Made by a program: the position numbers and the translations under genes. The notes under the pieces are model-generated. The model was not told the origin of the DNA. It did no database searches and saw only the letters and a list, made by a program, of their open reading frames with translations. 64,000 nucleotides of DNA from contig NZ_JACSQM010000011.1 in NCBI RefSeq assembly GCF_014836645.1, positions 1-64,000 on the forward strand. The letters run 5' to 3'. Shown one piece after another: positions 27,471 to 36,098 of this stretch. Every line of letters starts with the position of its first letter. Positions within the stretch are counted from its first letter, which is position 1. This DNA is from Fictibacillus norfolkensis. Lineage in GTDB: Bacteria > Bacillota > Bacilli > Bacillales > Fictibacillaceae.

Positions 27471-28655
27471 TTGCCTAAGCTTTCTGATGATGAACTACTG
27501 AATGCGCTTGGTGTGGAGCAGGAGATAGCAAAGAAAAGCTCTTACTCGCCACGTGAGGAACGTATTATCACTGGGTTTGAGGAAATCCAGCGATTTGTCG
27601 AGCGTTATGGCCGTACTCCACAGCAGGGTGAAGATAGTGACGTTTTTGAGAGGCTCTTCGCTGTGCGGCTTGGTCGCATACTTGAGCAGGAGGAATGCCA
27701 GGTTCTTCTTGCGTCACTCGATTACCAAGGCATACTGAATAAAGCAGTAATTGACCATGTCGACCCATTGAAATCGTTGGATGACGATGACTTGCTTGCC
27801 GAACTTGTAGGCAACGCTGGTCATTCCAGCATTACAGAACTTCGCCATGTCCGTTCCCATGTCGAAATTCAGGCTGCAGAGGAAATCGCCAAGCGAGAGA
27901 AGTGTGAGGACTTCGATCGCTTCCGATCGTTGTTTGAGCTAACTGAACGAGAAATCAATTCTGGTATTCGGCAAACGCGGCCGTTTAGCAACGATGCAAG
28001 TGTCAATGAAGGTAATTTCTTTATTTTGGGCGGTCAACTTGTCTATGTTGCTGAGAAAGGTGATGAGTTCAAAGCACCGAATGGACATCCTGATGCGCGA
28101 CTTAGAGTCATCTACTCCAACGGTACCGAAAGTAATCTCCTGCTTAGGTCTTTGCAACGTGCGTTGTACAAAGACGAGGCTGGGCGTCGTTTGACCGAGC
28201 CTGATTTGGGGCCATTGTTTAGCGAAACCTTGGATGAAGACGATGTCGAAAGTGGTACGATCTATGTCCTTCGCAGCATGTCCGATCACCCCTTTGTTGC
28301 GGAGCACCGCAAACTAATTCACAAAATCGGGGTTACAGGCGGCAAAGTTGAAACTCGAATCGCGAATGCGGCGCACGCTGCCACCTACCTGCTAGCAGAT
28401 GTTGAAGTCATTGCCAGCTACAAATTAGCCGGCATCAACCGCACTAAACTGGAAAGTATATTCCACCGTATATTTGCACCAGCTCAGCTCGATCTCACCA
28501 TACATGATCGCTTTGGACGTCCTGTACGGCCAAAGGAGTGGTTCCTCGTGCCACTGCATGTGATAGACGAAGCTGTGTGTCGTATTCGAGATGGTTCAAT
28601 TACCAATGTAGTCTATGATCCCAAGACCGCTTGTTTGGTCAGCATTGCTCAATAG
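27471..28655 (+). CDS. GIY-YIG nuclease (T5orf172/Mug113-like)
   Basis: 394 residues. The C-terminal third carries a GIY-YIG fold: TIYVLRS (Y265), HKIGVTGG (K285-G287), an arginine in KVETRI and the metal-binding glutamate in KLESIFHRIF. The N-terminal ~250 residues are unknown and include an RYGRTPQQ motif. The start is TTG at 27471 with GTGGAGGTG upstream; no ATG fits better. It is the last gene of the MTase-helicase operon and shares its higher G+C, so the three came together. It is the likely DNA-cutting subunit. Confidence 0.83.
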   Translation: MPKLSDDELLNALGVEQEIAKKSSYSPREERIITGFEEIQRFVERYGRTPQQGEDSDVFERLFAVRLGRILEQEECQVLLASLDYQGILNKAVIDHVDPLKSLDDDDLLAELVGNAGHSSITELRHVRSHVEIQAAEEIAKREKCEDFDRFRSLFELTEREINSGIRQTRPFSNDASVNEGNFFILGGQLVYVAEKGDEFKAPNGHPDARLRVIYSNGTESNLLLRSLQRALYKDEAGRRLTEPDLGPLFSETLDEDDVESGTIYVLRSMSDHPFVAEHRKLIHKIGVTGGKVETRIANAAHAATYLLADVEVIASYKLAGINRTKLESIFHRIFAPAQLDLTIHDRFGRPVRPKEWFLVPLHVIDEAVCRIRDGSITNVVYDPKTACLVSIAQ

Positions 28656-28770
28656 AGATGGGTAAGATGATGAAATGTGGTATGGACGATATTTTGTGTT
28701 CTGTTCAAGGTATATTATCACTCAGCGAAAACATCATTTAAATGATATTTTTTTATTGTGTATTTTACTA

Positions 28771-28797
28771 AGAGGGCTAATTGTAGCTCTCTTTTTT
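28771..28797 (+). terminator. Terminator after the MTase-helicase-nuclease operon
   Basis: AGAGGGCTA (28771-28779) pairs with TAGCTCTCT with one wobble pair, then a T run. It lies in a short open frame (28675-28890) that I do not regard as a gene. A weaker ATCATTTAAATGAT plus T run precedes it. Confidence 0.7.
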
Positions 28798-29016
28798 GTT
28801 TATGTACCTGGCAATTATTTCGCAAAAAGTATTCTGTGTTTAATACCTGAACTTCTTCAACTTGTCATTTACTTGGCAAAGTATACGTAGTTTCGCCCAC
28901 ATACATTATGACAAGCACAATGGCCGTTACCAATCATAACTTAAAAAAGAATTTTTATTTTTCTTCATATTTCATCGTGGTATTATTAGATAAAAGAAGA
29001 TGGGGGAATATGGTAT

Positions 29017-29350
29017 TTGGAAAGAAATAATTTAGCAAACATAGTATGTGGTGACTATACAATATACGAATCCATAAGGGATTTATATCAAGTTTTTTTT
29101 TCATAACGTTCAAAATATGGAAAATAGGTTATGGGAACTAGCAGGTGATGATAGTAATAATCTCACAGTGTTAGGTCCATATTATGCTAGAAACTTACTA
29201 GAGACATATTCTGTACTGCATTGATTGGTAGGATAGATCCTTTTAGACTTTTATATGTTCAAAAAGTTTCTTTATTGTGTTCCTCTAGGGTTTATTTATG
29301 GAAGGTTCTATATAAAATATATACTTTGTGGGGAGTTTTATTGAAAATAT
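29017..29350 (+). pseudogene. Decayed gene remnant, function unknown
   Basis: Three frames carry one continuous-looking protein. The first starts at a TTG (29017) after GGGGG, reading LERNNLANIVCGDY and RDLYQVFFS. After a run of T near 29093-29101 the frame shifts to QNMENRLWELAGDD and ARNLLETYSVLH. After a second shift near 29220 it reads IGRIDPFRLLYVQKV. The conserved look of ARNLLE and GRIDPFRLLYV suggests a real family member broken by two frameshifts. I do not recognise its function. Confidence 0.55.
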
Positions 29351-29417
29351 AACTCGTATTCGAATCTAATTAATCCTAATATACTTCTTGTACAATATAT
29401 TGAATGGGGGAGTCGAA

Positions 29418-30524
29418 ATGGATTATTCTCAACTATATAATTATATTGCCTCTGAAGGAGGTGTAACAAACATAGATAAAAAGTACATATTGTATTATGA
29501 CGAAACTAATAATCCTCGTACTTTTAGATTGACAGATGATGGGTTTAACGTTAATGAACACGAATTCTTTATTCTAGGCGGAATTGGATTTGAATCGGAT
29601 AAGTTGGTTTCTGACGATGATATTGATGAACTATTTTCTGAATTTCTATTACAAAGAAATGCAACTGAGGTTAAATTTAAGCATATTCGTCAAAATGCAC
29701 AGGACTTCATATCTTTGTTTTCAAGACCGAGAGTAAATATGCTTATAGAGTGGCTATTCGAAAAAAAATATTTAATTCATTATTCTTATATTGATAATTT
29801 TTATTACACAATCGTTGATATAGTGGATTCAATGGAGGAGTCGTGGTTTGGTGGGCCAGGTTTAAATAGAGAACTCAAAGATCACTTTTATTCATTGATT
29901 AAGGAACATCAAGATTGGTTTATAAGTTTACTAATTGAATTAGATTACCCTAACGTCAAAAATCATAAAAAGTTTGTTGGGGAGATTGTTGATTGGATAT
30001 GGTCTGTAAACATTGGTGATAATTTTTATCTTGAATATTTAAGGCAATCACTAAAAAACTATCGAAACCGGCAGCTGGTATTTCTGGAAGATAACGAAGA
30101 TAAGGTCGCAATAAGTGATTATTCAGCTTTTTATGCTAACTTAATAGTTACTTATCCTAATGCAGACCATATTTTTGATCATGAGTTATATGTTGAAGAA
30201 ATTTTGAATGCTAACCCAATACAATTATCAGGACATAAAGTAATAAACTATAAATTTGTAGATTCAAAAGATGAACGCTTAGTGCAAGTATCTGATTTAA
30301 TTGTAGGTATTTTGCGTTATTGGATGGCTTTTTTGGAATCTGTTAATATTCAAAATTTAAGTGAAATATTAAAGGGGCTTTCAGAATTACAAAAAATCAA
30401 AATGAAAAAATTCCAGAAAATTTTGCTTCATTCTCTTGATATAAGTACCGGATTTAAGCACGGTGTTGGAAGCAATAAGTTTGAATTAAAGGTTAGCTTC
30501 TTTTTGGAATATGATTTTTTATAA
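29418..30524 (+). CDS. DUF3800 domain-containing protein
   Basis: 368 residues. The N-terminal YYDETNNPRTF (D and E near 28-29) and the C-terminal RLVQVSDLIVGILRYW segment are the characteristic ends of DUF3800, a family often found in defence islands and mobile elements with a probable RNase H-like fold. The ATG at 29418 follows GGGGGAG; an earlier ATG at 29388 has no ribosome site. It stands alone and is AT-rich like the STAND gene. A nuclease role in defence is only inferred. Confidence 0.8.
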   Translation: MDYSQLYNYIASEGGVTNIDKKYILYYDETNNPRTFRLTDDGFNVNEHEFFILGGIGFESDKLVSDDDIDELFSEFLLQRNATEVKFKHIRQNAQDFISLFSRPRVNMLIEWLFEKKYLIHYSYIDNFYYTIVDIVDSMEESWFGGPGLNRELKDHFYSLIKEHQDWFISLLIELDYPNVKNHKKFVGEIVDWIWSVNIGDNFYLEYLRQSLKNYRNRQLVFLEDNEDKVAISDYSAFYANLIVTYPNADHIFDHELYVEEILNANPIQLSGHKVINYKFVDSKDERLVQVSDLIVGILRYWMAFLESVNIQNLSEILKGLSELQKIKMKKFQKILLHSLDISTGFKHGVGSNKFELKVSFFLEYDFL

Positions 30525-30546
30525 GTTCTAATAATGATTTCAATTT

Positions 30547-30860
30547 GGAAGTCTTTCAGAAGATGTTTTTCGCTTCCTTACAACTCCTAATGATTTCTCA
30601 CGATGGTATACTTTTGCCACAGGGGCAATGGATCTCAGACTTGATGGCAAAATTGGCTGCGAAGAGTTAACTGATCAATTCGGGAGACTATTTAAAACCG
30701 GCGGGCTTGGAAAAATGTGTCTGATGCATTAGATCCCTTTTTAAGTGGATTCATGAGGGAGATATCTTCCGCATTCCCTGCTGCTAAGTTAAAGGAACCC
30801 AAGATAGGAAAAAGAATACATAAGTCCCTAACGAATTTTGAAATGTACAACAACATTTGA
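30547..30860 (+). pseudogene. Decayed gene remnant, function unknown
   Basis: A readable frame (SEDVFRFLTTPNDFSRWYTF, MDLRLDGKIGCEELTDQF, RLFKTGG) ends at a TAG near 30730. Another frame continues with VSDALDPFLSGFMREI and PKIGKRIHKSLTNFEMY up to a TGA at 30858-30860. A one-base shift near 30711-30716 (A run) joins them. No start codon or ribosome site is visible, so only part of the gene remains. Family not recognised. Confidence 0.5.
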
Positions 30861-30933
30861 GGGAAACTTGCGAGAGCTCCTTGGAAAATGCCTTGTTTGT
30901 TTTTTTATTCAACAGGTTACCGGATAGGGTTAA

Positions 30934-31203
30934 TTGAAAATTTTAACCATTAAGACAAAAACTTCTCAGCTACCTCCGTTATTGTTCATAGAAAAGGTGA
31001 CAAAGAGAGGGAGGTGTATTTTAGCACTCGTTGCTCCCTTAGGTTGGAAGAACGGGACGATGAAAAGGATTAAGAACAAAGAGAAAATCCAAATACCGGT
31101 TGAGATCGATCCTCACCACATGTTAGTTCTTCCCGATGTAACTCGAGTTCGTACCGCTGTAATTAAGTTGGTTCCGAATCGGAGGAAAAGCGGAGGCAAG
31201 TAG
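30934..31203 (+). CDS. Hypothetical small basic protein
   Basis: 89 residues from a TTG start, rich in K/R, with VEIDPHHMLVLPDVTRVRTA near the C-terminus. No family is recognised and the ribosome site is weak. It is followed by a strong terminator, which gives some support to transcription. It could be the tail of the degraded gene upstream or a chance frame. Confidence 0.35.
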   Translation: MKILTIKTKTSQLPPLLFIEKVTKRGRCILALVAPLGWKNGTMKRIKNKEKIQIPVEIDPHHMLVLPDVTRVRTAVIKLVPNRRKSGGK

Positions 31204-31220
31204 GATCGTATATAACATCA

Positions 31221-31268
31221 AAAGAATCGGGAGGCGTACCGTTGGTACGTTTTCTCGGTTCTTTTTTT
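31221..31268 (+). terminator. Long imperfect terminator hairpin
   Basis: The arms at 31221-31240 and 31243-31262 (AAGAATCGG...CGTACC / GGTACG...CGGTTCTT) pair imperfectly over about 19 bp and are followed by seven T residues. Confidence 0.7.
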
Positions 31269-31501
31269 GTTCGAGCATGAAGACCTTTGGTCTTATCAAA
31301 CCGTTTGATTGAAGGTAAGGTAACGCCAGATTAAATAAGGAAAGAAGCGGGAAGGAAGAGCGAGAATAGGACAAGAAGCTTGGACACAAGTCCACCCTAT
31401 TTTTATTTGATAATATTTTATTTTTTTACATATAACTCCATATAATTACAAATTTATTAATCTAAGGTAAAATAAAAAAGAATATAAAAAAGGAGGATTT
31501 A

Positions 31502-32170
31502 ATGCTAAGTTTGGTAGAATTTTTTAATGAAAATAGTGGAGCGCTATCTGTAATTATAAATTTTTTATTGGTAGTAATAACTTTTGTTTACGTAATATTA
31601 ACGGGTAATCTTGCTAGAACATCTAATAAAACAATTGAACAAACATTTAATGAATATAAAGAAAATAAAATAAAAGATGAAAATGTTAGGAAAAACTTAA
31701 TATACCTATTAAATAGTGAGATTTATATGAACTCTTTTATTTATGTATTTTCGCAATATTATTTATTAAATGGTAATCAAGTAAAGATGGGTGAACGCTT
31801 GAAACATTTTCTTATTAGTGGCGGCACATCAATTGATGCTGTATCCAAAGGTCATATCATTTCCCATACAAAATCAAATACATGGAAAGAAATTAATGCT
31901 CAATGTGCACATTATTTACCCAATTGTTTAATGAAAGAGTTAACAGGTTATTATGCCGGTGTAGATCATTCGAAAATCTTTTCTGTAAATGGCATGTCCA
32001 AAGAAAGTTTTATTGAGGTAAGTAAAACTCAACTAATATCATCTTTTAATTGTTTTGAATTATTAAAGAATGAAGAGTCAAATTTAAAAACGGAATTTGA
32101 ATTTACTATAGATAATAAAATTTTAATTGTAAACAAAGACACCGGATTGGTAATTGAAAAGCTAAATTAA
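31502..32170 (+). CDS. Hypothetical membrane-anchored protein, cargo pair gene 1
   Basis: 222 residues. One hydrophobic segment at about 15-34 (SVIINFLLVVITFVYVIL) is followed by a charged coiled-coil-like stretch and a soluble domain. RBS AAAGGAGG precedes ATG 31501-31503. A second small protein gene follows 43 bases later, so they are probably co-transcribed. I do not recognise a family. Its place near the right end of a defence-loaded transposon makes a defence or addiction role possible but unproven. Confidence 0.6.
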   Translation: MLSLVEFFNENSGALSVIINFLLVVITFVYVILTGNLARTSNKTIEQTFNEYKENKIKDENVRKNLIYLLNSEIYMNSFIYVFSQYYLLNGNQVKMGERLKHFLISGGTSIDAVSKGHIISHTKSNTWKEINAQCAHYLPNCLMKELTGYYAGVDHSKIFSVNGMSKESFIEVSKTQLISSFNCFELLKNEESNLKTEFEFTIDNKILIVNKDTGLVIEKLN

Positions 32171-32213
32171 TATAACAATGATATTTAATAAGATATTTCT
32201 AAGGAGAATTCTA

Positions 32214-32831
32214 ATGTGGAATTATGATAACAAGAGAAAAATGGAAAAACAAAAAGAAATAATAAATGAGATTCAAAGTGTAGTTACGAATTTTGAAAGC
32301 GAAAATGATATGATAATAGAGAAAATCATTGATTCAATCACAGTGACAGCTCCAGCATTTAAAGAAGAAGACACTGTTATGACCTATACAATTCTTTCAA
32401 CCTCTATCAACAATCATTATGGAGGAGCTAACTATAGACTTGGAAATATTCAATTCAACTTAAAAAAGTTGTTTGATTCTATTTCAAATTCAGCATTAGC
32501 AATAGGGGGTGCGGTTGGTCTACCAATTTTAATACCATTTGCAGTTGTTCATGTAATAAATAATCTCTTCAATCCTTTAAAGGTAAACTTAACTATAATC
32601 GAAGGTGAAATAGTTTATACAATGCACCTTTACCAAAAACAAAATAAAATCCAATTAGATGAAATAACATTATTTAATCAAGTTAATATACAACTAAAAC
32701 AACGTGAACAAAATACTATTAGTGAATACGATTTTAAGTTAAGTTTAGATAAGCTCCAAAAATTAAGAATAGTAAAAGTGGAAAATAATATTTATAAACT
32801 AAGGGATACAGTATCTTTTATGTATAAATAA
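32214..32831 (+). CDS. Hypothetical protein with one hydrophobic segment, cargo pair gene 2
   Basis: 205 residues. The ATG at 32214 has AAGGAG eight bases upstream; an in-frame ATG at 32178 lacks one. The N-terminal third is charged and helical. A hydrophobic segment in the middle (ALAIGGAVGLPILIPFAVV) could insert into a membrane, and a short charged tail follows. It is the last gene before the right end of the element. Function unknown. Confidence 0.6.
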   Translation: MWNYDNKRKMEKQKEIINEIQSVVTNFESENDMIIEKIIDSITVTAPAFKEEDTVMTYTILSTSINNHYGGANYRLGNIQFNLKKLFDSISNSALAIGGAVGLPILIPFAVVHVINNLFNPLKVNLTIIEGEIVYTMHLYQKQNKIQLDEITLFNQVNIQLKQREQNTISEYDFKLSLDKLQKLRIVKVENNIYKLRDTVSFMYK

Positions 32832-32969
32832 CAAGTTTAATAAGTAGGTGTTTTAAAGCAGTTGTAAGTGTAAGAGACACTCTTTTATCACTTTAAATAA
32901 GATAGTAACTAAATGTCAATTGGATTTCCTGTAATTGAACTGGGGTATTTTATTTTTTATTTACATAGT

Positions 32970-33068
32970 TTTGGTTACCAACATTATTGTACTTTTATTT
33001 TTTTGAATAATTTAAAATTCCCTGATATTATGGGATTCTTTAGTAACCCACATTAATGTCAGCGAACA
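32970..33068 (-). repeat. Transposon right end with TnsB-type repeats
   Basis: Read toward the terminus, the cores are GTTGGTAACC (complement of 32973-32982) and GTGGGTTACT (complement of 33042-33051). They match the left-end repeats in inverted orientation and the element ends GAACA at 33068. A further AGTAACTAAA at 32904-32913 is in the left-end orientation. Confidence 0.78.
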
Positions 33069-33096
33069 CTCCTGTAGCGATACGGGAGGTTTTTTT
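33069..33096 (+). terminator. Displaced native glmS terminator, with right CTCCT duplication
   Basis: CTCCTGTA (33069-33076), a GCGA loop and TACGGGAG (33081-33088), then GTTTTTTT. The 5' continuation of the original stem (AAAAC) remains beside glmS at 9335-9339. The glmS terminator was therefore cut by the insertion and its functional half is now 23.7 kb away. Confidence 0.8.
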
Positions 33097-33099
33097 CTT

Positions 33100-33550
33100 T
33101 GAAAGTGGTTGCTTTCCGCTCCAGGTTGCGCGCTTTCCATGGGGCGAACGGTGAGCCTCCTGTCTAGTTGCAGTGACTAGCCCCTCGAGGTCAAAAGGTA
33201 AACGGTCAAGAAGGCAAAATGCGCCTTCCAAGCCCATTTACCTTTTGCTTGTCGGGGCTGAACGAGTCACTTCCACTTTTCGGACTGCCGCTTTGCGCCA
33301 TTAGGAGTCTCCACCTGACCGCTCGTCCCATAGGAGTCGGCAACCTTACGCTACAATCAACTTGCATAAGAAGTGCAAAGAAATTCTTTAGCAATCACTT
33401 TTTAGAAAAGGCTGTGTTCGTAAACTTTGTTGCTTAAGTAGTGTTGATATCCTTTCCAGGCTGCTCTCTTCCCACTGGACAGGAGGAGAGCGACATTCGG
33501 ACGTTTCCATTTCTTTGACACGCCTTCTACTTGCAGTGGCTAGCCCATAA
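33100..33550. repeat. Bacillaceae-type structured intergenic repeats
   Basis: 33100-33368 carries the GCTTTCC-GGGGCG-CGGTGAGCCTCCT and CAGGAGTCGG-like blocks (here ATAGGAGTCGGCAACCTTACGCT) of a G+C-rich repeat I have seen widely in Bacillus intergenic DNA. An inserted cruciform (CAAAAGGTAAA / TTTACCTTTTG, 33192-33247) lies in the middle. A second, more decayed unit follows up to 33546 and shares TTGCAGTG-CTAGCCC (33168-33183 and 33531-33546). No gene is supported in 33100-33660. Confidence 0.55.
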
Positions 33551-33576
33551 AGGAACAACGGTTAAGTAATTTTAAA

Positions 33577-33605
33577 TTGTAAGAAAATCCTTTATTCTGT
33601 ATAAT
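33577..33605 (+). promoter_or_regulatory. SigA-type promoter of the ABC exporter gene
   Basis: TTGTAA (33577-33582), 17-base spacer, TATAAT (33600-33605). It lies 57 bases before the GTG start. Confidence 0.7.
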
Positions 33606-33661
33606 TGAGAATGGATTTCATTTAGTGCTATTTCAATTAAAACAGTAAAGGAGGTCTATAC

Positions 33662-35371
33662 GTGTTAGCTCGTTTTTTTGCTTATTATAGACCCTATAGA
33701 TGGTTGTTCATACTTGATTTTTCTTGTGCCATTCTAGTTGGAATTTTGGAATTGGCCTTTCCGTTAGCTGTAAACCAAGTGATCGATAAACTTCTTCCCG
33801 ATGGGAACTGGGAGATTATCTCTTTGGCTTGTCTAGGTTTGTTGCTCGTTTACCTTTTAAATACGTTTCTTCATTTTGTTGTCACGTACTGGGGGCACAA
33901 GCTTGGGATCAATATTGAAACCGATATGCGTCAGCAGTTGTTCACACATATGCAGAAACTCTCGTTCGGCTATTATGATAACAATAAGACCGGTCATAGT
34001 ATTTCTCGTCTTACGAAAGACTTGGAAGAGATCGGAGAAGTCGCTCACCACGGACCAGAAGATGTGTTTGTGGCCATTATGACGTTGATTGGTTCGTTCG
34101 GACTCATGTTAACGATCAATTGGAAGCTCGCTGTTTTGTCTTTTATCGTTATCCCTTTATTGATCATTCTAGCTATTTACTTTAATAAAAAAATGACGAT
34201 AACATTTAGAAAAATGTTTCAGGATGTAGCGGAGATCAATGCAAGAGTAGAGGACAGCATCGGTGGAATACGTGTTGTTCAGGCTTTTGCGAACGAAAAA
34301 TATGAACAGGAAAAGTTTAGAGAAAACAATAGGAAGTATCGTCTTACAAAGCTTCAATCCTATAAGATCATGGCTCAAAACGTTATGTCAAACTATGTAT
34401 TAATGAGGTTAGTGACCCTTTTCACCTTATTGTTTGGAACATACTTTGTCATTTCAGGTGAATTAACGTATGGACAGTTTGTTGCTTTTATTCTGCTATC
34501 AAATATTTTGATCGGACCGATTCAAAAAATAAACGCTGTTATTGAAAGCTATCCTAAAGGAATTGCCGGTTTTAAGCGGTTCGTTGAAATCATGGACACA
34601 GCCCCTGATATAGCTGATTCAGAAGATGCTATAGAGGTTGATCTAAAAGGGGCGATTCGTTATGAGGATGTGACGTTTGGTTATGAAGGTCACAGATCAG
34701 TTCTGAATAACATCGAACTATCCATTCGCTCTGGTGAGACTGTCGCGTTTGTCGGACCATCTGGCGCAGGTAAGACAACACTATGCAGTTTGCTGCCTCG
34801 TTTTTACGATGTTCAAAGTGGATCGATCACAATTGACGGTATCAACATTCAAGAGATGAAGCTAGAATCATTACGAAAACAAATCGGTATCGTGCAGCAA
34901 GATGTTTTCCTATTTTCAGGTACGATCAAAGAAAATATTGCATACGGTGACTTAGACGCGACCGATGCTGAAATTATGGATGCGGCGAAAAGAGCTCGAT
35001 TGGATGACTTTATTAAAGATCAGCCTGATGGACTCCAGGCAGTGATCGGCGAAAGAGGAGTCAAGCTTTCGGGAGGCCAAAAACAGAGACTAGCCATCGC
35101 TCGTATGTTCTTGAAAAACCCGCCGATCTTGATTCTGGACGAAGCTACATCTGCATTAGATACGGAAACTGAAGTTGCGATTCAAAAAGCATTAGAAGAA
35201 TTAACAGAAGGAAGAACGACACTCGTTATTGCACATAGACTTGCAACGATAAAAAATGCGGATCGAATAATGGTAGTGACAAATGAAGGAATTGCAGAAC
35301 AAGGCAATCATCACGATCTGTTAGCATCAAAAGGCATTTATAGCCGTTTACATGCAGCGCAGTTTGGATGA
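33662..35371 (+). CDS. ABC transporter, fused permease/ATP-binding (exporter type)
   Basis: 569-residue half-transporter that would dimerise. Six transmembrane helices occupy about 1-310. The nucleotide-binding domain has Walker A GPSGAGKTT, signature LSGGQKQR, Walker B ILILDEAT and the H-loop AHRLAT. The GTG start follows AAGGAGG. This is the multidrug/lipid exporter class (MsbA/BmrA-like). The substrate cannot be read from the sequence. It is a single gene under its own SigA promoter, with no partner half-transporter. Confidence 0.88.
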   Translation: MLARFFAYYRPYRWLFILDFSCAILVGILELAFPLAVNQVIDKLLPDGNWEIISLACLGLLLVYLLNTFLHFVVTYWGHKLGINIETDMRQQLFTHMQKLSFGYYDNNKTGHSISRLTKDLEEIGEVAHHGPEDVFVAIMTLIGSFGLMLTINWKLAVLSFIVIPLLIILAIYFNKKMTITFRKMFQDVAEINARVEDSIGGIRVVQAFANEKYEQEKFRENNRKYRLTKLQSYKIMAQNVMSNYVLMRLVTLFTLLFGTYFVISGELTYGQFVAFILLSNILIGPIQKINAVIESYPKGIAGFKRFVEIMDTAPDIADSEDAIEVDLKGAIRYEDVTFGYEGHRSVLNNIELSIRSGETVAFVGPSGAGKTTLCSLLPRFYDVQSGSITIDGINIQEMKLESLRKQIGIVQQDVFLFSGTIKENIAYGDLDATDAEIMDAAKRARLDDFIKDQPDGLQAVIGERGVKLSGGQKQRLAIARMFLKNPPILILDEATSALDTETEVAIQKALEELTEGRTTLVIAHRLATIKNADRIMVVTNEGIAEQGNHHDLLASKGIYSRLHAAQFG

Positions 35372-35539
35372 GTTGACTTAAGTGGCCCATGATCTTATAG
35401 ATACCTTTGAAATAGCAAGGTTAATGAATACGAACTTGTAAATATAAAACTCTCTGTCTAATCTATGTATAACATGATGTTTTATTTTCCATCCTAAAAG
35501 GTAGATATAATAGAGCCAAACTTTTAAGGAGTGGATGAC

Positions 35540-35962
35540 ATGGATAAAGAGCAGATGAAAAATAAAGTATTTGAAGTAGTAGACAAAAAGCAGACGGGCG
35601 TGCTGGCTACGGTTAAGAAGAACAAGCCACATTCTCGATACATGACCTTCTTCCACGACGAGCTTACTTTTTATACACCAACAAGTATCGAGACTCATAA
35701 AGCCGACGAAATTCAAGATAACCCAAATGTTCACGTACTTGTCGGTTATGATGGTGAAGGATATAATGATCCTTATCTTGAAATCGAAGGTACAGCTACA
35801 ATTCGAGATGATCAAGGGTTAAAAGAAAAGTTTTGGAACGATCAAATGAAACACTATTTCGAAGGTCCAAATGACCCTAACTATATCTTGCTTGAGATCA
35901 AACCAAGCTTGATCCGACTTATGAACGATAGTGAACACGAACCACAAACATTAGAATTATAA
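35540..35962 (+). CDS. Pyridoxamine 5'-phosphate oxidase-family general stress protein
   Basis: 140 residues with the split-barrel flavin-binding fold: TGVLATVKKNKPHSRYM, LTFYTPTS, NPNVHVLVGY and YLEIEGTATI in order. It is close to Bacillus general stress protein 26 (YdaG-like). The ATG at 35540 has AAGGAG eight bases upstream; an in-frame GTG at 35531 overlaps that site. It is monocistronic with a terminator behind it. The substrate is unknown. Confidence 0.85.
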   Translation: MDKEQMKNKVFEVVDKKQTGVLATVKKNKPHSRYMTFFHDELTFYTPTSIETHKADEIQDNPNVHVLVGYDGEGYNDPYLEIEGTATIRDDQGLKEKFWNDQMKHYFEGPNDPNYILLEIKPSLIRLMNDSEHEPQTLEL

Positions 35963-35965
35963 AAA

Positions 35966-36002
35966 TAAAGGCCTCTCTTTTGAATAAAAGAGGGGCCTTT
36001 GT
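35966..36002 (+). terminator. Terminator after the stress-protein gene
   Basis: AAAGGCC-CTCTTTT pairs with AAAAGAG-GGCCTTT (about 35968-36000). Confidence 0.75.
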
Positions 36003-36098
36003 ACGTCTAAATTCTTGAAAGGAAAGTAATTGTAATAAAAAGGAAGATGATATATCTTAAAAAGTAAGAATATTGATGAATAAAAAGGGGGATTACTT

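Larger units (their letters stand above)
9344..33068 (+). mobile_element. Tn7-like transposon in attTn7 downstream of glmS
   Basis: About 23.7 kb. The left end starts TGTTC at 9344, exactly 25 bases after the glmS stop as for classical Tn7. The right end is its inverted counterpart, GAACA at 33064-33068. Read outward, the first 30 bases align well (TGTTC-C-ACA-TAATGT-GT-ACTAAA). CTCCT flanks both sides. Transposition genes tnsA, tnsB, tnsC and two tniQ/tnsD run from 9725 to 18342, in the usual order at one end. Cargo (18653-32831) is defence-like. No TnsE is visible. Because tnsA and the first tniQ are broken, present mobility is doubtful. Confidence 0.93.

Noticed and set aside
28675..28890. 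71-residue frame after the GIY-YIG gene
   Set aside because: It includes an intrinsic terminator hairpin and has no ribosome site.
33040..33437. Frames on both strands in the region right of the transposon
   Set aside because: They lie in the displaced glmS terminator and a structured intergenic repeat.
35378..35815. 145-residue minus-strand frame opposite the stress-protein gene
   Set aside because: It is antisense to a well-supported PNPOx-family gene and its composition looks like a shadow of that gene.
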